Below, piece after piece: positions 1-6,616 of a DNA stretch of 8,312 bases. The first letter of the stretch is position 1; the number at the start of each line of letters is the position of its first letter. The position numbers and the translations under genes were made by a program. The notes beneath the pieces are model-generated. The model was not told where the DNA came from. It did no database searches and worked only from the letters and a program-made list of their open reading frames with translations. Origin of the DNA: Sphingobacteriaceae bacterium (GTDB lineage Bacteria; Bacteroidota; Bacteroidia; Sphingobacteriales; Sphingobacteriaceae); NCBI GenBank assembly GCA_025450155.1, contig JANWIB010000132.1, positions 1 to 8,312 of the forward strand, given 5' to 3'.

Positions 1-58
1 ATGATAAAACAAAAATCCACCAATTCATCCAGTTAAATTGTGGCAAATGACACAAAAA

Positions 59-634
59 CTATCTTTTTCTTATGCGACTTAACGTTTCGCGGGAAATGCC
101 CAGGTAGGAGGATAGCTTAGAGAGTGGTATCCGTTGTAGAAGTTGCGGTTTTTGCTCCAGTATGTACTGATAACGTTCTATCGGATTATATAATTTAAAA
201 AGATTAGCATGCTCTTCTTGCTCTAAAAGCAGCATTTCGAGCAATTTTCGTCCAAGCGAGGTAATTTCTGCTGATTGAGTATACAAATCAAGTAATTTTT
301 GTTTTGAAAATTCCCATACGATGGCATCTTCTCCCGCCTGAATATAAAACTCAGAAGGCAATGCGGTTTGCAAACTTTTAAGATCAGTTACAAAACTATT
401 TTCTAATGAAAAATTCAAATTAATCTCTTTACCATCTTTATTATAAAAAGTCCTCAGGTATCCTTTTTCAACAAAATAGATGCTTCTACATATCGCCCCC
501 TCAGTAAGCAAAAACTGGCCTTTAGCTAATTTCCGCTGTCGGATATGATGATGCAGAAGCGCTAAACTCTCGTCAGATATCACATCGATAGCCCTTAGCC
601 TTTTATCTAATAAATATGTTTCTGGCCCGTTCAC
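59..634 (-). CDS. Crp/Fnr-family transcriptional regulator
   Basis: This 191-residue protein is a one-component DNA-binding regulator of the Crp/Fnr superfamily and would act in the cytoplasm. Residues about 25-115 form a cyclic-nucleotide-binding-like beta-roll, with the typical 'L.KGQFLLTEG' and 'YFVEKGYLRTFY' strands. A long dimerisation helix follows at about 120-145. A C-terminal helix-turn-helix lies at about 169-191, with recognition helix SRETLSRIRKR. The phosphate-binding cassette of true CRP (Gly-Glu, then Arg-Ala/Ser) is not present in the expected stretch around FVTDLKSL, so cAMP binding is doubtful and the ligand is unknown. The chain stops right after the recognition helix with no wing, which is common for short Bacteroidota members. 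The start is GTG; an in-frame TAA lies three codons upstream and there is no earlier ATG. A terminator and its own promoter separate it from the lipoprotein gene upstream. The family call is firm; the targets are unknown. Confidence 0.9.
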   Translation of the reverse strand: MNGPETYLLDKRLRAIDVISDESLALLHHHIRQRKLAKGQFLLTEGAICRSIYFVEKGYLRTFYNKDGKEINLNFSLENSFVTDLKSLQTALPSEFYIQAGEDAIVWEFSKQKLLDLYTQSAEITSLGRKLLEMLLLEQEEHANLFKLYNPIERYQYILEQKPQLLQRIPLSKLSSYLGISRETLSRIRKR

Positions 635-667
635 TTTTAATTAGTTAAAAACTTTCGCCCTTTTCTC

Positions 668-698
668 CTAAAATAGAAATTAATACAGCCAAAGCAAA
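668..698 (-). promoter_or_regulatory. Candidate Bacteroidota promoter for the Crp/Fnr gene
   Basis: Reading the minus strand, a -33 element TTTG (698-695) is followed after exactly 19 nt by TATTTTAG (675-668). This differs at one position from the Bacteroidota -7 consensus TAnnTTTG. The GTG start lies 33 nt further on. Both spacing and orientation fit the primary sigma factor of this phylum. The site lies downstream of the 735-759 terminator, so the regulator probably has its own transcript. This is pattern matching only. Confidence 0.5.
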
Positions 699-734
699 TC
701 GTTCAATAACAGAAATTTCAGAAAAGAGGAAAAC

Positions 735-759
735 AAAAACCCGCCTTTCGGCGGGTTTT
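735..759 (-). terminator. Intrinsic terminator after the lipoprotein gene
   Basis: A GC-rich perfect stem CCCGCC (740-745) and GGCGGG (750-755) encloses the tight loop TTTC and is flanked by A4-5 and T4. On the minus strand the hairpin is followed by a long T-rich tract (complement of 721-739). This makes a strong Rho-independent terminator about 35 bp beyond the lipoprotein stop. The flanking T4 on the plus strand means it could also stop plus-strand transcripts. It separates the receptor/lipoprotein unit from the Crp/Fnr gene. Confidence 0.88.
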
Positions 760-793
760 AACTCAAACTAATCAATTTATATTAAGTATGAAA

Positions 794-2116
794 TTAATAT
801 GCTTTATTCTGCGGGTCCCAGTTTGCCCAACCTTCGGTCCAATCAGTACTACCGAAAGCACCCCTGTAATTTACTGTAGCAGCACCCGGAGTGGCAATAA
901 ACGTACCTTGAAGAGCCAGATAACCTGCCGCAGGCAAGAAATTAGGACCCGATAATTTAAAGGCATCCATTAGTTTAACATCGGCAGGAGCTAATTTCAC
1001 ATTGCCTTCGCCTAAAGCTTTGGTTTCTATATCAGCAGCAGTTAATACGGTAGCATTGGTTAAAAACGGAGCGGTAAAAGACGCTACAATATTATTTTTA
1101 AACTGAGCCTCCCCATTTTTATAAAAATTAGCCGTTTTATCCGATTCGATATTTAACCCACCTTTTTGAGCACCCAGAATGATGGAGTTATTGAATGTAA
1201 ACTTACAACCTCTTCTCCAACGGTTACCATAGGCATGGCGTGCAGCTGTACCGACAGCATTGTTTGGACCAATAATAGTGATATTAGACAGTTTAGGATA
1301 TGTGATCGGCGCTGCATCCGTACCATCTTTATCATTGTCGCATTCGATACCGTTACCATCATCTGCCGCATCTACAAACGCAGGATCTCTTAATGCGACA
1401 GCATATTGAATAGCCCCATTATAACCAAAGTCGAAATCGAAATCATCATCAGCAGTGGCATACGATACCAGGTACGTAGCATTTACCGTTCCGCCGAAAA
1501 ACTCAAACGCATCGTCGTTCGCATACGCCGTCTGAATATGATCCAATACCGTTTTACTTCCAACGGCATATAAAGAAAGTCCGTTAATCTCGCTATCATT
1601 GGTACCAATACCCGCGTATTCGATGCGCACATAACGTAATATACCCGAATTATCGTCATCAATTTTTTCTGTTCCGTAGTTAATACCTACTCCGCCTTCA
1701 ATTAATACCGGAGTAGTACGGTTGGTTGTGGCCCTTCCTATGAGGATGATGCCACCCCAATCGCCTGGCTTACGGGCTCCAACTGGCTGGCCAGAGGTAA
1801 ATACAATGGGCCTGGATGCCGTTCCATCAGCCATTATTTTAGCACCTTGTGTAACAATTAACGCACTTTTTTGACCTACTCCACCTTTAACAACAGTACC
1901 AGGCTCTATGGTTAATACCGCATTGTTTTTTACAAACACAAATCCGTTTAATATCCAAACACGGTCGGCAGTAAGGGTCGTATTTACCGTAATATCGCCT
2001 TTTAATTCTTCAGGAGTTTTTGGACCCGGTACTATGTCCGTACCTCCGTCATCCGTTTTGCGGCATGCGCCAAAAGTGATTCCTAAAATAACTGTGAGTA
2101 AAAGAAGCTTTTTCAT
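794..2116 (-). CDS. Asp-rich outer-membrane lipoprotein paired with a TonB-dependent receptor
   Basis: This 440-residue protein begins with a lipoprotein signal peptide: Lys2-Lys3, a leucine-rich core, and lipobox FGAC with the lipidated Cys18. The mature N-terminus CRKTDD resembles the basic-then-acidic lipoprotein export signal described for Bacteroidota surface lipoproteins. The body is Gly/Asn/Asp-rich with short hydrophobic strands, suggesting a beta-helix-like or other all-beta fold. Landmarks are GDWGG (118-122), DDDNSG (153-158), DDAFEFFGGTVNA (201-213), DDDFDFDFGY (223-232) and a GNGIECDNDKDGT patch (254-266) that could bind Ca2+. Cys259 and Cys304 are the only cysteines in the mature body and could form a disulfide. 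The C-terminus has a Trp-rich motif (GAFGSTDWTEGW). Similar Bacteroidota proteins are often named only as hypothetical or, misleadingly, 'multidrug transporter'; nothing here suggests a transporter. It follows the TonB-dependent receptor by 103 bp and has its own promoter. It may act as a substrate-capturing partner, by analogy with SusD, but it shows no SusD features. The exact function is unknown. Confidence 0.85.
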   Translation of the reverse strand: MKKLLLLTVILGITFGACRKTDDGGTDIVPGPKTPEELKGDITVNTTLTADRVWILNGFVFVKNNAVLTIEPGTVVKGGVGQKSALIVTQGAKIMADGTASRPIVFTSGQPVGARKPGDWGGIILIGRATTNRTTPVLIEGGVGINYGTEKIDDDNSGILRYVRIEYAGIGTNDSEINGLSLYAVGSKTVLDHIQTAYANDDAFEFFGGTVNATYLVSYATADDDFDFDFGYNGAIQYAVALRDPAFVDAADDGNGIECDNDKDGTDAAPITYPKLSNITIIGPNNAVGTAARHAYGNRWRRGCKFTFNNSIILGAQKGGLNIESDKTANFYKNGEAQFKNNIVASFTAPFLTNATVLTAADIETKALGEGNVKLAPADVKLMDAFKLSGPNFLPAAGYLALQGTFIATPGAATVNYRGAFGSTDWTEGWANWDPQNKAY

Positions 2117-2139
2117 GATGTTTTTTTAATTATTTCTAG

Positions 2140-2147
2140 CAAAAGTA
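2140..2147 (-). promoter_or_regulatory. -7 promoter element of the lipoprotein gene
   Basis: On the minus strand the octamer TACTTTTG is a perfect match to the Bacteroidota -7 consensus TAnnTTTG. It lies 23 nt before the ATG of the lipoprotein gene. The leader is A-rich with no Shine-Dalgarno, as is usual in this phylum. No clear TTTG is found at the -33 position, so the upstream half is weak. The receptor gene has the same octamer at the same distance from its preferred start. Confidence 0.6.
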
Positions 2148-2219
2148 ACGGCCCCATATTTCGTCCATGTTATCTCTGTTTTATCATTTATTTAAATTGA
2201 TGTTATCATACTATGAACA

Positions 2220-5039
2220 CTATTTCTTATTCAAGGAGAAATTATAGATGAAGGCCAATGAAGCGGTTCTACCCATCCTCACGCTATTCATTAAATTATC
2301 TTTTGAAGCGTCGTAGGTTTTTTTACCATCCTGATTTTGATAAAACAATGTTTTTTGATTAAGAATATCCGACAGGTTCAGGCGTATTTCGGCTTTATTT
2401 TGCAGAAAGCGTTTGCTTGCCTGGAAGTCTAATACATCGCGGCCTTTTTCATAAATATCAGGATAACCCTGATAACCAACCTCAGCAATACGCTGGCCAA
2501 TACGATTGTAAAGCAGGCTGAAGGATAGATTCTTTTCATCGCTATACTGTAACCCGGCATTAATAATATAAGGCGACTGACCCTGCAGTGCTCTGGATGT
2601 AACCTCGGATACTAAACTATTGAGGTTTACTGTAGAGAAGATAACTGAAGCATTGGTGTAAGCAATGAGATTATTAAAGAATTTATCGGAGTTGATAAAC
2701 CCTAAGCGCTTTCTAAACTCTATTTCTACTCCATAAGACTGCGCTGATTCTGCATTTTGAAACGTGATATTTCTTACACTTCCGGATGAAACCACCTGTT
2801 CGATCGGATTTTTAAAATATTTATAGAATCCTGAAAAGGATATAATCTGACCGCTTCCGGGATAAAACTCGTATTTTAAATCGAGATTGGTATTCTGGCT
2901 TCTTTTTAAATCGGGGTTTCCCTGAAGAATTCGTTTTGAAATGTAATCAAAGAAACCAAAGTTAGCCAGCTCTCTCAATTCCGGCCGGGTAACGGTTTGT
3001 GAAGCAGAGAACCGTATATTGGTTTTATCGTTAAACGTATAAGTGGCATTTAGCGATGGCATTACATCTAAATAGGTATTAGATACTTTCAATTTATCGC
3101 CGGCATAATCAAAGGTATTTACATCCTGATAGGCGTCTTCTACTCTGGCTCCCCATACCACACGCAATTTAGTTCCAAACTTATTTTCCAGTTGTACATA
3201 GGCAGCATTAACATCAGAAGTTGCATCGTATTTATCGGCATTCTCTGTTCCTTCTTCCATAATAAATCCGTTCGGATTTAGGTTCTCCGAACTAAATATC
3301 TGGTTAAAGGGCTGTACTAATAAAGATTGATTAAAGGAACCAAAAGATTGAATGTATCCGAATTTTCTGGCGCTAAATTCACGCATTTTATATTGTTTAA
3401 ATACGCCCGCTTTTAAACTGTTTTTTTCTTTCAGGAAGCTAAATGGAAGCGTAACATTTAAAGCACCTCCATAACTATCTTCGAATAGTTGTGAAAAAAA
3501 TCGACTGGCGTCAGTACGTGATGCAGACCCATTAGGTACCTGTGCGATATAAATCCGTTTTGCCGGATCCGCATTATCAAAATCTTTGTTATAGTTTACA
3601 GACATTAAATCGGGCTGCAACCTATCCGAATAAGAATAGTTCAGATTCCAATTTAACTTGAAGGCTTTGGACGATAATTTATGCTCGCCTTCTAATTGGG
3701 TATTAAATAAGGATTTACTCACTAGGTCTAAAGAGTACCCTCTAATCGAATCTGTATTTAAGTATTGGATGCCCGAACGGGATACGTAACTATTATCTAA
3801 AGCGATATTATATACATTTTTAAGTGCTATCTTATTATTCCCTTTAACAAAAGCGAAGTTGGCCAAGCCGCCTAAAGCCGTACTGTATTTGTTATTTACA
3901 TCTCTGAAATCGTACTGCTTATCCGTTCCCGATTCATAATCAAATCGTTCCGAGTTATAAACTGATTGCCCTTTACGATAGGTTAAAGCAAGAATAGCAC
4001 CTACTTTAGCATCGTTCTTAAACGTTTTAGTTAAACCCAGATTAGCCTGATAAGATTGAATAGGTGCCGCAGAATTATACTGATTTACCCCAAAACTGTT
4101 GCTAAATAATTTGCCCGCCGCAATTTTTTGCGGATCGGTCATCTGGCGATATGTAAAAGTGCGTGGAATTCCTTTAGGGATATTTCTTGAAGATTCATTA
4201 TATCCCAAAAATTCGTATTTCCCTTTGGAGCCTAATTCGAAATTATTAAACGTAGCTTGAGAATTATATCCCCAACCAGCTGATATGGATAAATAGTTAT
4301 CTTCCGGAATATCTTTGGTAATCACCTGCACTACTCCTCCGGCAAAATCTCCGGGATATTCCGGAGAAGCCGTTTTATTGATAACAATGTTATCAATCAT
4401 ATTTGAAGGAATAATATCAAATGAAAAAGCTTTTTTATCCGGCTCAGTGCTTGGCAGCACCGCATTATTTAACAGGGTGGTATTGTATCTATCGCTCAAT
4501 CCTCTGATGACAACAAATTTATTATCCTGAACACTCGTTCCACTCACACGCTTTAAAACCTCCGAAGTATTTCTATCCGGAGAACGTTTAATCTGGTCGG
4601 CAGAAATACCATCCGAAATATTAACATTGGCTTTCTGCTTGGCATACAATCCACTAATAGACTCCTGACGGGCAGTAGCGGTTACCACCACTTCTGCCAG
4701 CTGTTGCCCGGCAGACTCTTCCATCACCACGTCCAAAGACGTTACCTTTCCAGCTGTTACCATTACCTCAGAAATGCTTTTGGTAGGATAACCGATATAG
4801 GAAAAGTCAAGCGTATATTTTCCAGGTATTAATCCTGGCAACACATAACGACCTTCTACATCCGTAGCAACGCCTTGAGTTGTGCCTTTCACTTTAACGG
4901 TTAAGCCAATCAGGGTTTCCCCTGTTTTCTTATCCATTACCTGCCCTGCAACTTTTCCAACTTGTGCAAAAACCAGATTAACATTTACGCTGAAGAATAG
5001 CAGTAATCCTAAAATTTGGGGAATGCGTTTAGTTTTCAC
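2220..5039 (-). CDS. TonB-dependent outer-membrane receptor with carboxypeptidase-regulatory-like N-terminal domain
   Basis: This outer-membrane active transporter would be energised by TonB-ExbB-ExbD. The preferred start is the GTG at 5039, giving a 939-residue product beginning MKTKRIPQ with a clean signal peptide cleaved after VFA. A further in-frame GTG at 5063 would add eight residues, but it is overlapped by a perfect -7 promoter octamer. Residues below are numbered from the 5063 start. A carboxypeptidase-D regulatory-like domain (about 38-115: GQVMDKKTGE, DVEGRYVLPGL) is followed by a possible TonB box in LAEVVVTATAR (122-132). The plug domain covers about 145-255 (VIRGLSDRYN, NIVINKTASPEYPGDFAGGV). 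The remainder is a 22-strand-type barrel with the motif TVTRPELREL and GNPDL typical of the family, ending in the beta-signal-like IYNFSLNKK. It lacks a SusD neighbour, so it is not a canonical SusC; the downstream lipoprotein is the likely partner. The substrate cannot be told. Confidence 0.93.
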   Translation of the reverse strand: MKTKRIPQILGLLLFFSVNVNLVFAQVGKVAGQVMDKKTGETLIGLTVKVKGTTQGVATDVEGRYVLPGLIPGKYTLDFSYIGYPTKSISEVMVTAGKVTSLDVVMEESAGQQLAEVVVTATARQESISGLYAKQKANVNISDGISADQIKRSPDRNTSEVLKRVSGTSVQDNKFVVIRGLSDRYNTTLLNNAVLPSTEPDKKAFSFDIIPSNMIDNIVINKTASPEYPGDFAGGVVQVITKDIPEDNYLSISAGWGYNSQATFNNFELGSKGKYEFLGYNESSRNIPKGIPRTFTYRQMTDPQKIAAGKLFSNSFGVNQYNSAAPIQSYQANLGLTKTFKNDAKVGAILALTYRKGQSVYNSERFDYESGTDKQYDFRDVNNKYSTALGGLANFAFVKGNNKIALKNVYNIALDNSYVSRSGIQYLNTDSIRGYSLDLVSKSLFNTQLEGEHKLSSKAFKLNWNLNYSYSDRLQPDLMSVNYNKDFDNADPAKRIYIAQVPNGSASRTDASRFFSQLFEDSYGGALNVTLPFSFLKEKNSLKAGVFKQYKMREFSARKFGYIQSFGSFNQSLLVQPFNQIFSSENLNPNGFIMEEGTENADKYDATSDVNAAYVQLENKFGTKLRVVWGARVEDAYQDVNTFDYAGDKLKVSNTYLDVMPSLNATYTFNDKTNIRFSASQTVTRPELRELANFGFFDYISKRILQGNPDLKRSQNTNLDLKYEFYPGSGQIISFSGFYKYFKNPIEQVVSSGSVRNITFQNAESAQSYGVEIEFRKRLGFINSDKFFNNLIAYTNASVIFSTVNLNSLVSEVTSRALQGQSPYIINAGLQYSDEKNLSFSLLYNRIGQRIAEVGYQGYPDIYEKGRDVLDFQASKRFLQNKAEIRLNLSDILNQKTLFYQNQDGKKTYDASKDNLMNSVRMGRTASLAFIYNFSLNKK

Positions 5040-5062
5040 TTTTTGTGCTGTTTGTTTGAGCA

Positions 5063-5070
5063 CAAAAGTA
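5063..5070 (-). promoter_or_regulatory. -7 promoter element of the TonB-dependent receptor gene
   Basis: On the minus strand TACTTTTG matches TAnnTTTG perfectly and overlaps, by one base, the far-upstream GTG (5063). If it is used, transcription begins just inside that reading frame, so translation should start at the downstream GTG (5039), 23 nt after the octamer. No convincing -33 TTTG is present at the usual spacing. The octamer and spacing are the same as at the lipoprotein gene. Confidence 0.55.
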
Positions 5071-5246
5071 TTAGGACAATGTTACCTGAATATTATAGAT
5101 TGATTAAGGAAAGGTGAGATGAATGTTAAGTTACTATTAAGAAGCGTATTCCTAAGCCTGTGTTTATCAGCCAATCTCTAAAAAGTTTAAAAACTAAAAT
5201 CATCTATTTGTGTCTTAATAATAAATTCTATTTAAATAGTTTAACT

Positions 5247-5250
5247 AGGA
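5247..5250 (+). promoter_or_regulatory. Shine-Dalgarno-like site of the four-helix membrane protein gene
   Basis: AGGA sits 6 nt before the ATG at 5257, a good ribosome-binding spacing. It supports that start codon. Such a site is unusual here: the other starts in this window have only A-rich leaders. Confidence 0.5.
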
Positions 5251-5256
5251 AAAGAA

Positions 5257-6018
5257 ATGGCAAACGATAAAACATCAAAAAAAGTAACCCGGGTAGAAGG
5301 CGGAGAAATACCATCTGAATCAAGGGAAACAAATCATTTCGTTGCGGGTGATGAGAGCAAGGCGAAGGCCAAAAACCTTCGTATTATTGCCATTATTTGC
5401 TGGATTGTGGCTATTGGTTTTGAAATCGGTGCAATTCTTCTGCTTAGAAAAGTACCAATTAATATGACGTGGCTCATTGTCCTGATTGTAGCGGATTTGA
5501 TTTTTGTCGTTACTGGTTCTCTGCTATGGAAAAAGTCAAACAGACTCGACCCCGCCTCAGAAAAGGATAGTATTAAATTTTTCATTCAGAACCAGTTGGG
5601 CCTGATCATTAGTGTCATTGCTTTCTTGCCCCTCATTATCCTCATTTTCACAAATAAGAACATGAGTGGTAAACAAAAAAGTATTGTCGGCGCTGTCGCT
5701 GTTATAGCGATGGTGATTGCAGGTATATTTGGAATTGATTTCAATCCACCGTCTCAGGAGAAGTATACTGAACAGAAAAAACAGATTGAACAGACAAAAC
5801 AAGTTGAGTCGCTTAACAATGGTGCGAACCTCGTTTACTGGACAAAATCCGGTAAGAGTTATCACCTGTATAAGGATTGCTCTTATATCAACACGGCTAG
5901 GACTGATGAAATATTTGAAGGCACGGTTGCACAGGCTAGAGCGTTAAAGAATATCACCGATCTTTGTGATCGCTGCGAAAATAGAGCAAAAAAAGAGAAG
6001 GGGCTGGATAGTAAATAA
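5257..6018 (+). CDS. Four-helix membrane protein with C-terminal His/Cys3 metal-binding-like module
   Basis: This 253-residue inner-membrane protein has no confident family name. Residues 1-40 are charged and lysine-rich with no signal peptide. Four hydrophobic helices lie at about 42-63, 71-91, 113-131 and 142-160. A Gln/Lys/Glu-rich linker (166-185), probably helical, leads to a compact tail at 191-243: VYWTKSGKSYHLYKDC, then LCDRC. The spacing of His203, Cys208, Cys237 and Cys240 matches the small zinc-binding-like domain pattern 'SGxxYHxxxC...CxxC' seen at the ends of various bacterial nucleases, competence and membrane proteins. Metal binding is therefore an inference from the ligand set. 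Four helices and the basic N-terminus suggest that both ends face the cytoplasm, though the lysines in the helix 3-4 loop make the topology less than certain. It stands alone on the plus strand, divergent from the receptor gene over 217 bp and convergent with the Mpo1-like gene, so the neighbours give no functional hint. Start ATG 5257 has an AGGA upstream. Confidence 0.8.
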   Translation: MANDKTSKKVTRVEGGEIPSESRETNHFVAGDESKAKAKNLRIIAIICWIVAIGFEIGAILLLRKVPINMTWLIVLIVADLIFVVTGSLLWKKSNRLDPASEKDSIKFFIQNQLGLIISVIAFLPLIILIFTNKNMSGKQKSIVGAVAVIAMVIAGIFGIDFNPPSQEKYTEQKKQIEQTKQVESLNNGANLVYWTKSGKSYHLYKDCSYINTARTDEIFEGTVAQARALKNITDLCDRCENRAKKEKGLDSK

Positions 6019-6064
6019 TCCGCTTCAGGTTAGTATTTCTCACCAAACATGTCTTTTAATCAAG

Positions 6065-6568
6065 CTAGTATCTAATTCCGGCCTTTTTAAACAAGAAATG
6101 CAATAGCCATATCGGGCCAATCAAAAGAAATTTCACATCCTCAAAAAAAGAGGGCTTTTTGCCTTCTATTTTATGCCCGATAAACTGCCCGATCCAGGAG
6201 ACGATAAAAATACCCAGGCATACCTGCCACACATCGGGCCAGCCACTGTTGGTATGTAATTTTTCCAGGCTTACTATTCCAGCCGAGAAAGCAAAAACAA
6301 ACAACAGCATTGCATAAGAAAGCACAGGCGAAAGCCGGTAATAATAATAAATGGAAAAACCGATAAGGAAGGAAGCCCAGTTTACAAATCCGTTATATCG
6401 CCCTAAAAAGTTTAAATGAGGGAACGGAATCGCCCAAACTAACCCTAATAGGCTGAAAACAATAAGCGGAACACATATCCAATGAATCAATTTGTTGATT
6501 GGATGCTGGTGCGATTCTGAATAGCTATCGAAAAGTCTATCAATGGGACGTACTATGACTTTTTGCAT
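6065..6568 (-). CDS. Mpo1-like (DUF962/YGL010w family) integral membrane protein
   Basis: This 167-residue membrane protein is counted from the ATG at 6568; a TTG two codons earlier is less likely. The N-terminal signature Y16...H20-Q-H22-P-x-N25-K-x-x-H29-W and the later G-H132-K-x-E-G-K-K-P motif are characteristic of the Mpo1/DUF962 family. Hydrophobic helices lie at about 27-48, 61-78, 80-100, 112-131 and 145-162. The yeast member Mpo1 is an Fe2+-dependent dioxygenase that alpha-oxidises 2-hydroxy fatty acids released during phytosphingosine breakdown, and its essential residues are histidines. Whether bacterial members do the same is not established. His20, His22, His29, His132 and His157 here are the candidate metal ligands. 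It is a single gene, convergent with the four-helix membrane protein gene (46 bp apart, no hairpin seen between them) and divergent from a secreted-protein gene. The family call is good; the enzymatic role is inference. Confidence 0.85.
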   Translation of the reverse strand: MQKVIVRPIDRLFDSYSESHQHPINKLIHWICVPLIVFSLLGLVWAIPFPHLNFLGRYNGFVNWASFLIGFSIYYYYRLSPVLSYAMLLFVFAFSAGIVSLEKLHTNSGWPDVWQVCLGIFIVSWIGQFIGHKIEGKKPSFFEDVKFLLIGPIWLLHFLFKKAGIRY

Positions 6569-6571
6569 AGT

Positions 6572-6579
6572 CAAAATTA
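6572..6579 (-). promoter_or_regulatory. Possible -7 element directly before the Mpo1-like gene
   Basis: On the minus strand TAATTTTG is a perfect TAnnTTTG match, but it ends only 3 nt before the ATG (6568). If used, the transcript would be leaderless or nearly so. The surroundings are very AT-rich, no TTTG is found at -33, and a chance match is quite possible. Confidence 0.3.
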
Positions 6580-6616
6580 AAAATTAATACGTTATTTGCT
6601 TTATAATTTGCTAAAC

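Noticed and set aside
38..55. Small inverted repeat TTGTG/CACAA just after the Crp/Fnr stop as a terminator
   Set aside because: The stem is only 5 bp with an 8-nt loop, and the following tract is just TTTAA. This is too weak to call.
2165..2210. Near-palindrome and repeated TTATCAT after the receptor stop as a terminator
   Set aside because: The arms mismatch, GC content is very low and there is no U-tract, so it was not accepted. The receptor may read through into the lipoprotein gene.
5061..5063. GTG at 5063 as the start of the TonB-dependent receptor
   Set aside because: It overlaps the perfect -7 octamer, adds eight polar residues before a good signal peptide, and gives a spacing unlike that of the lipoprotein gene. 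It remains possible, but 5039 is preferred.
5228..5239. 12-bp palindrome CTATTTAAATAG upstream of the four-helix membrane protein gene as an operator
   Set aside because: Perfect but purely AT-rich in an AT-rich leader, with no second copy elsewhere in the window. A chance match is likely.
5334..5865. Minus-strand open frames opposite the four-helix membrane protein gene
   Set aside because: The plus-strand gene has a ribosome-binding site, plausible helices and an ordered metal-ligand motif. The opposite frames have none and overlap each other.
6019..6064. Terminator between the four-helix membrane protein gene and the Mpo1-like gene
   Set aside because: No inverted repeat with a usable stem was seen in this 46-bp convergent gap.
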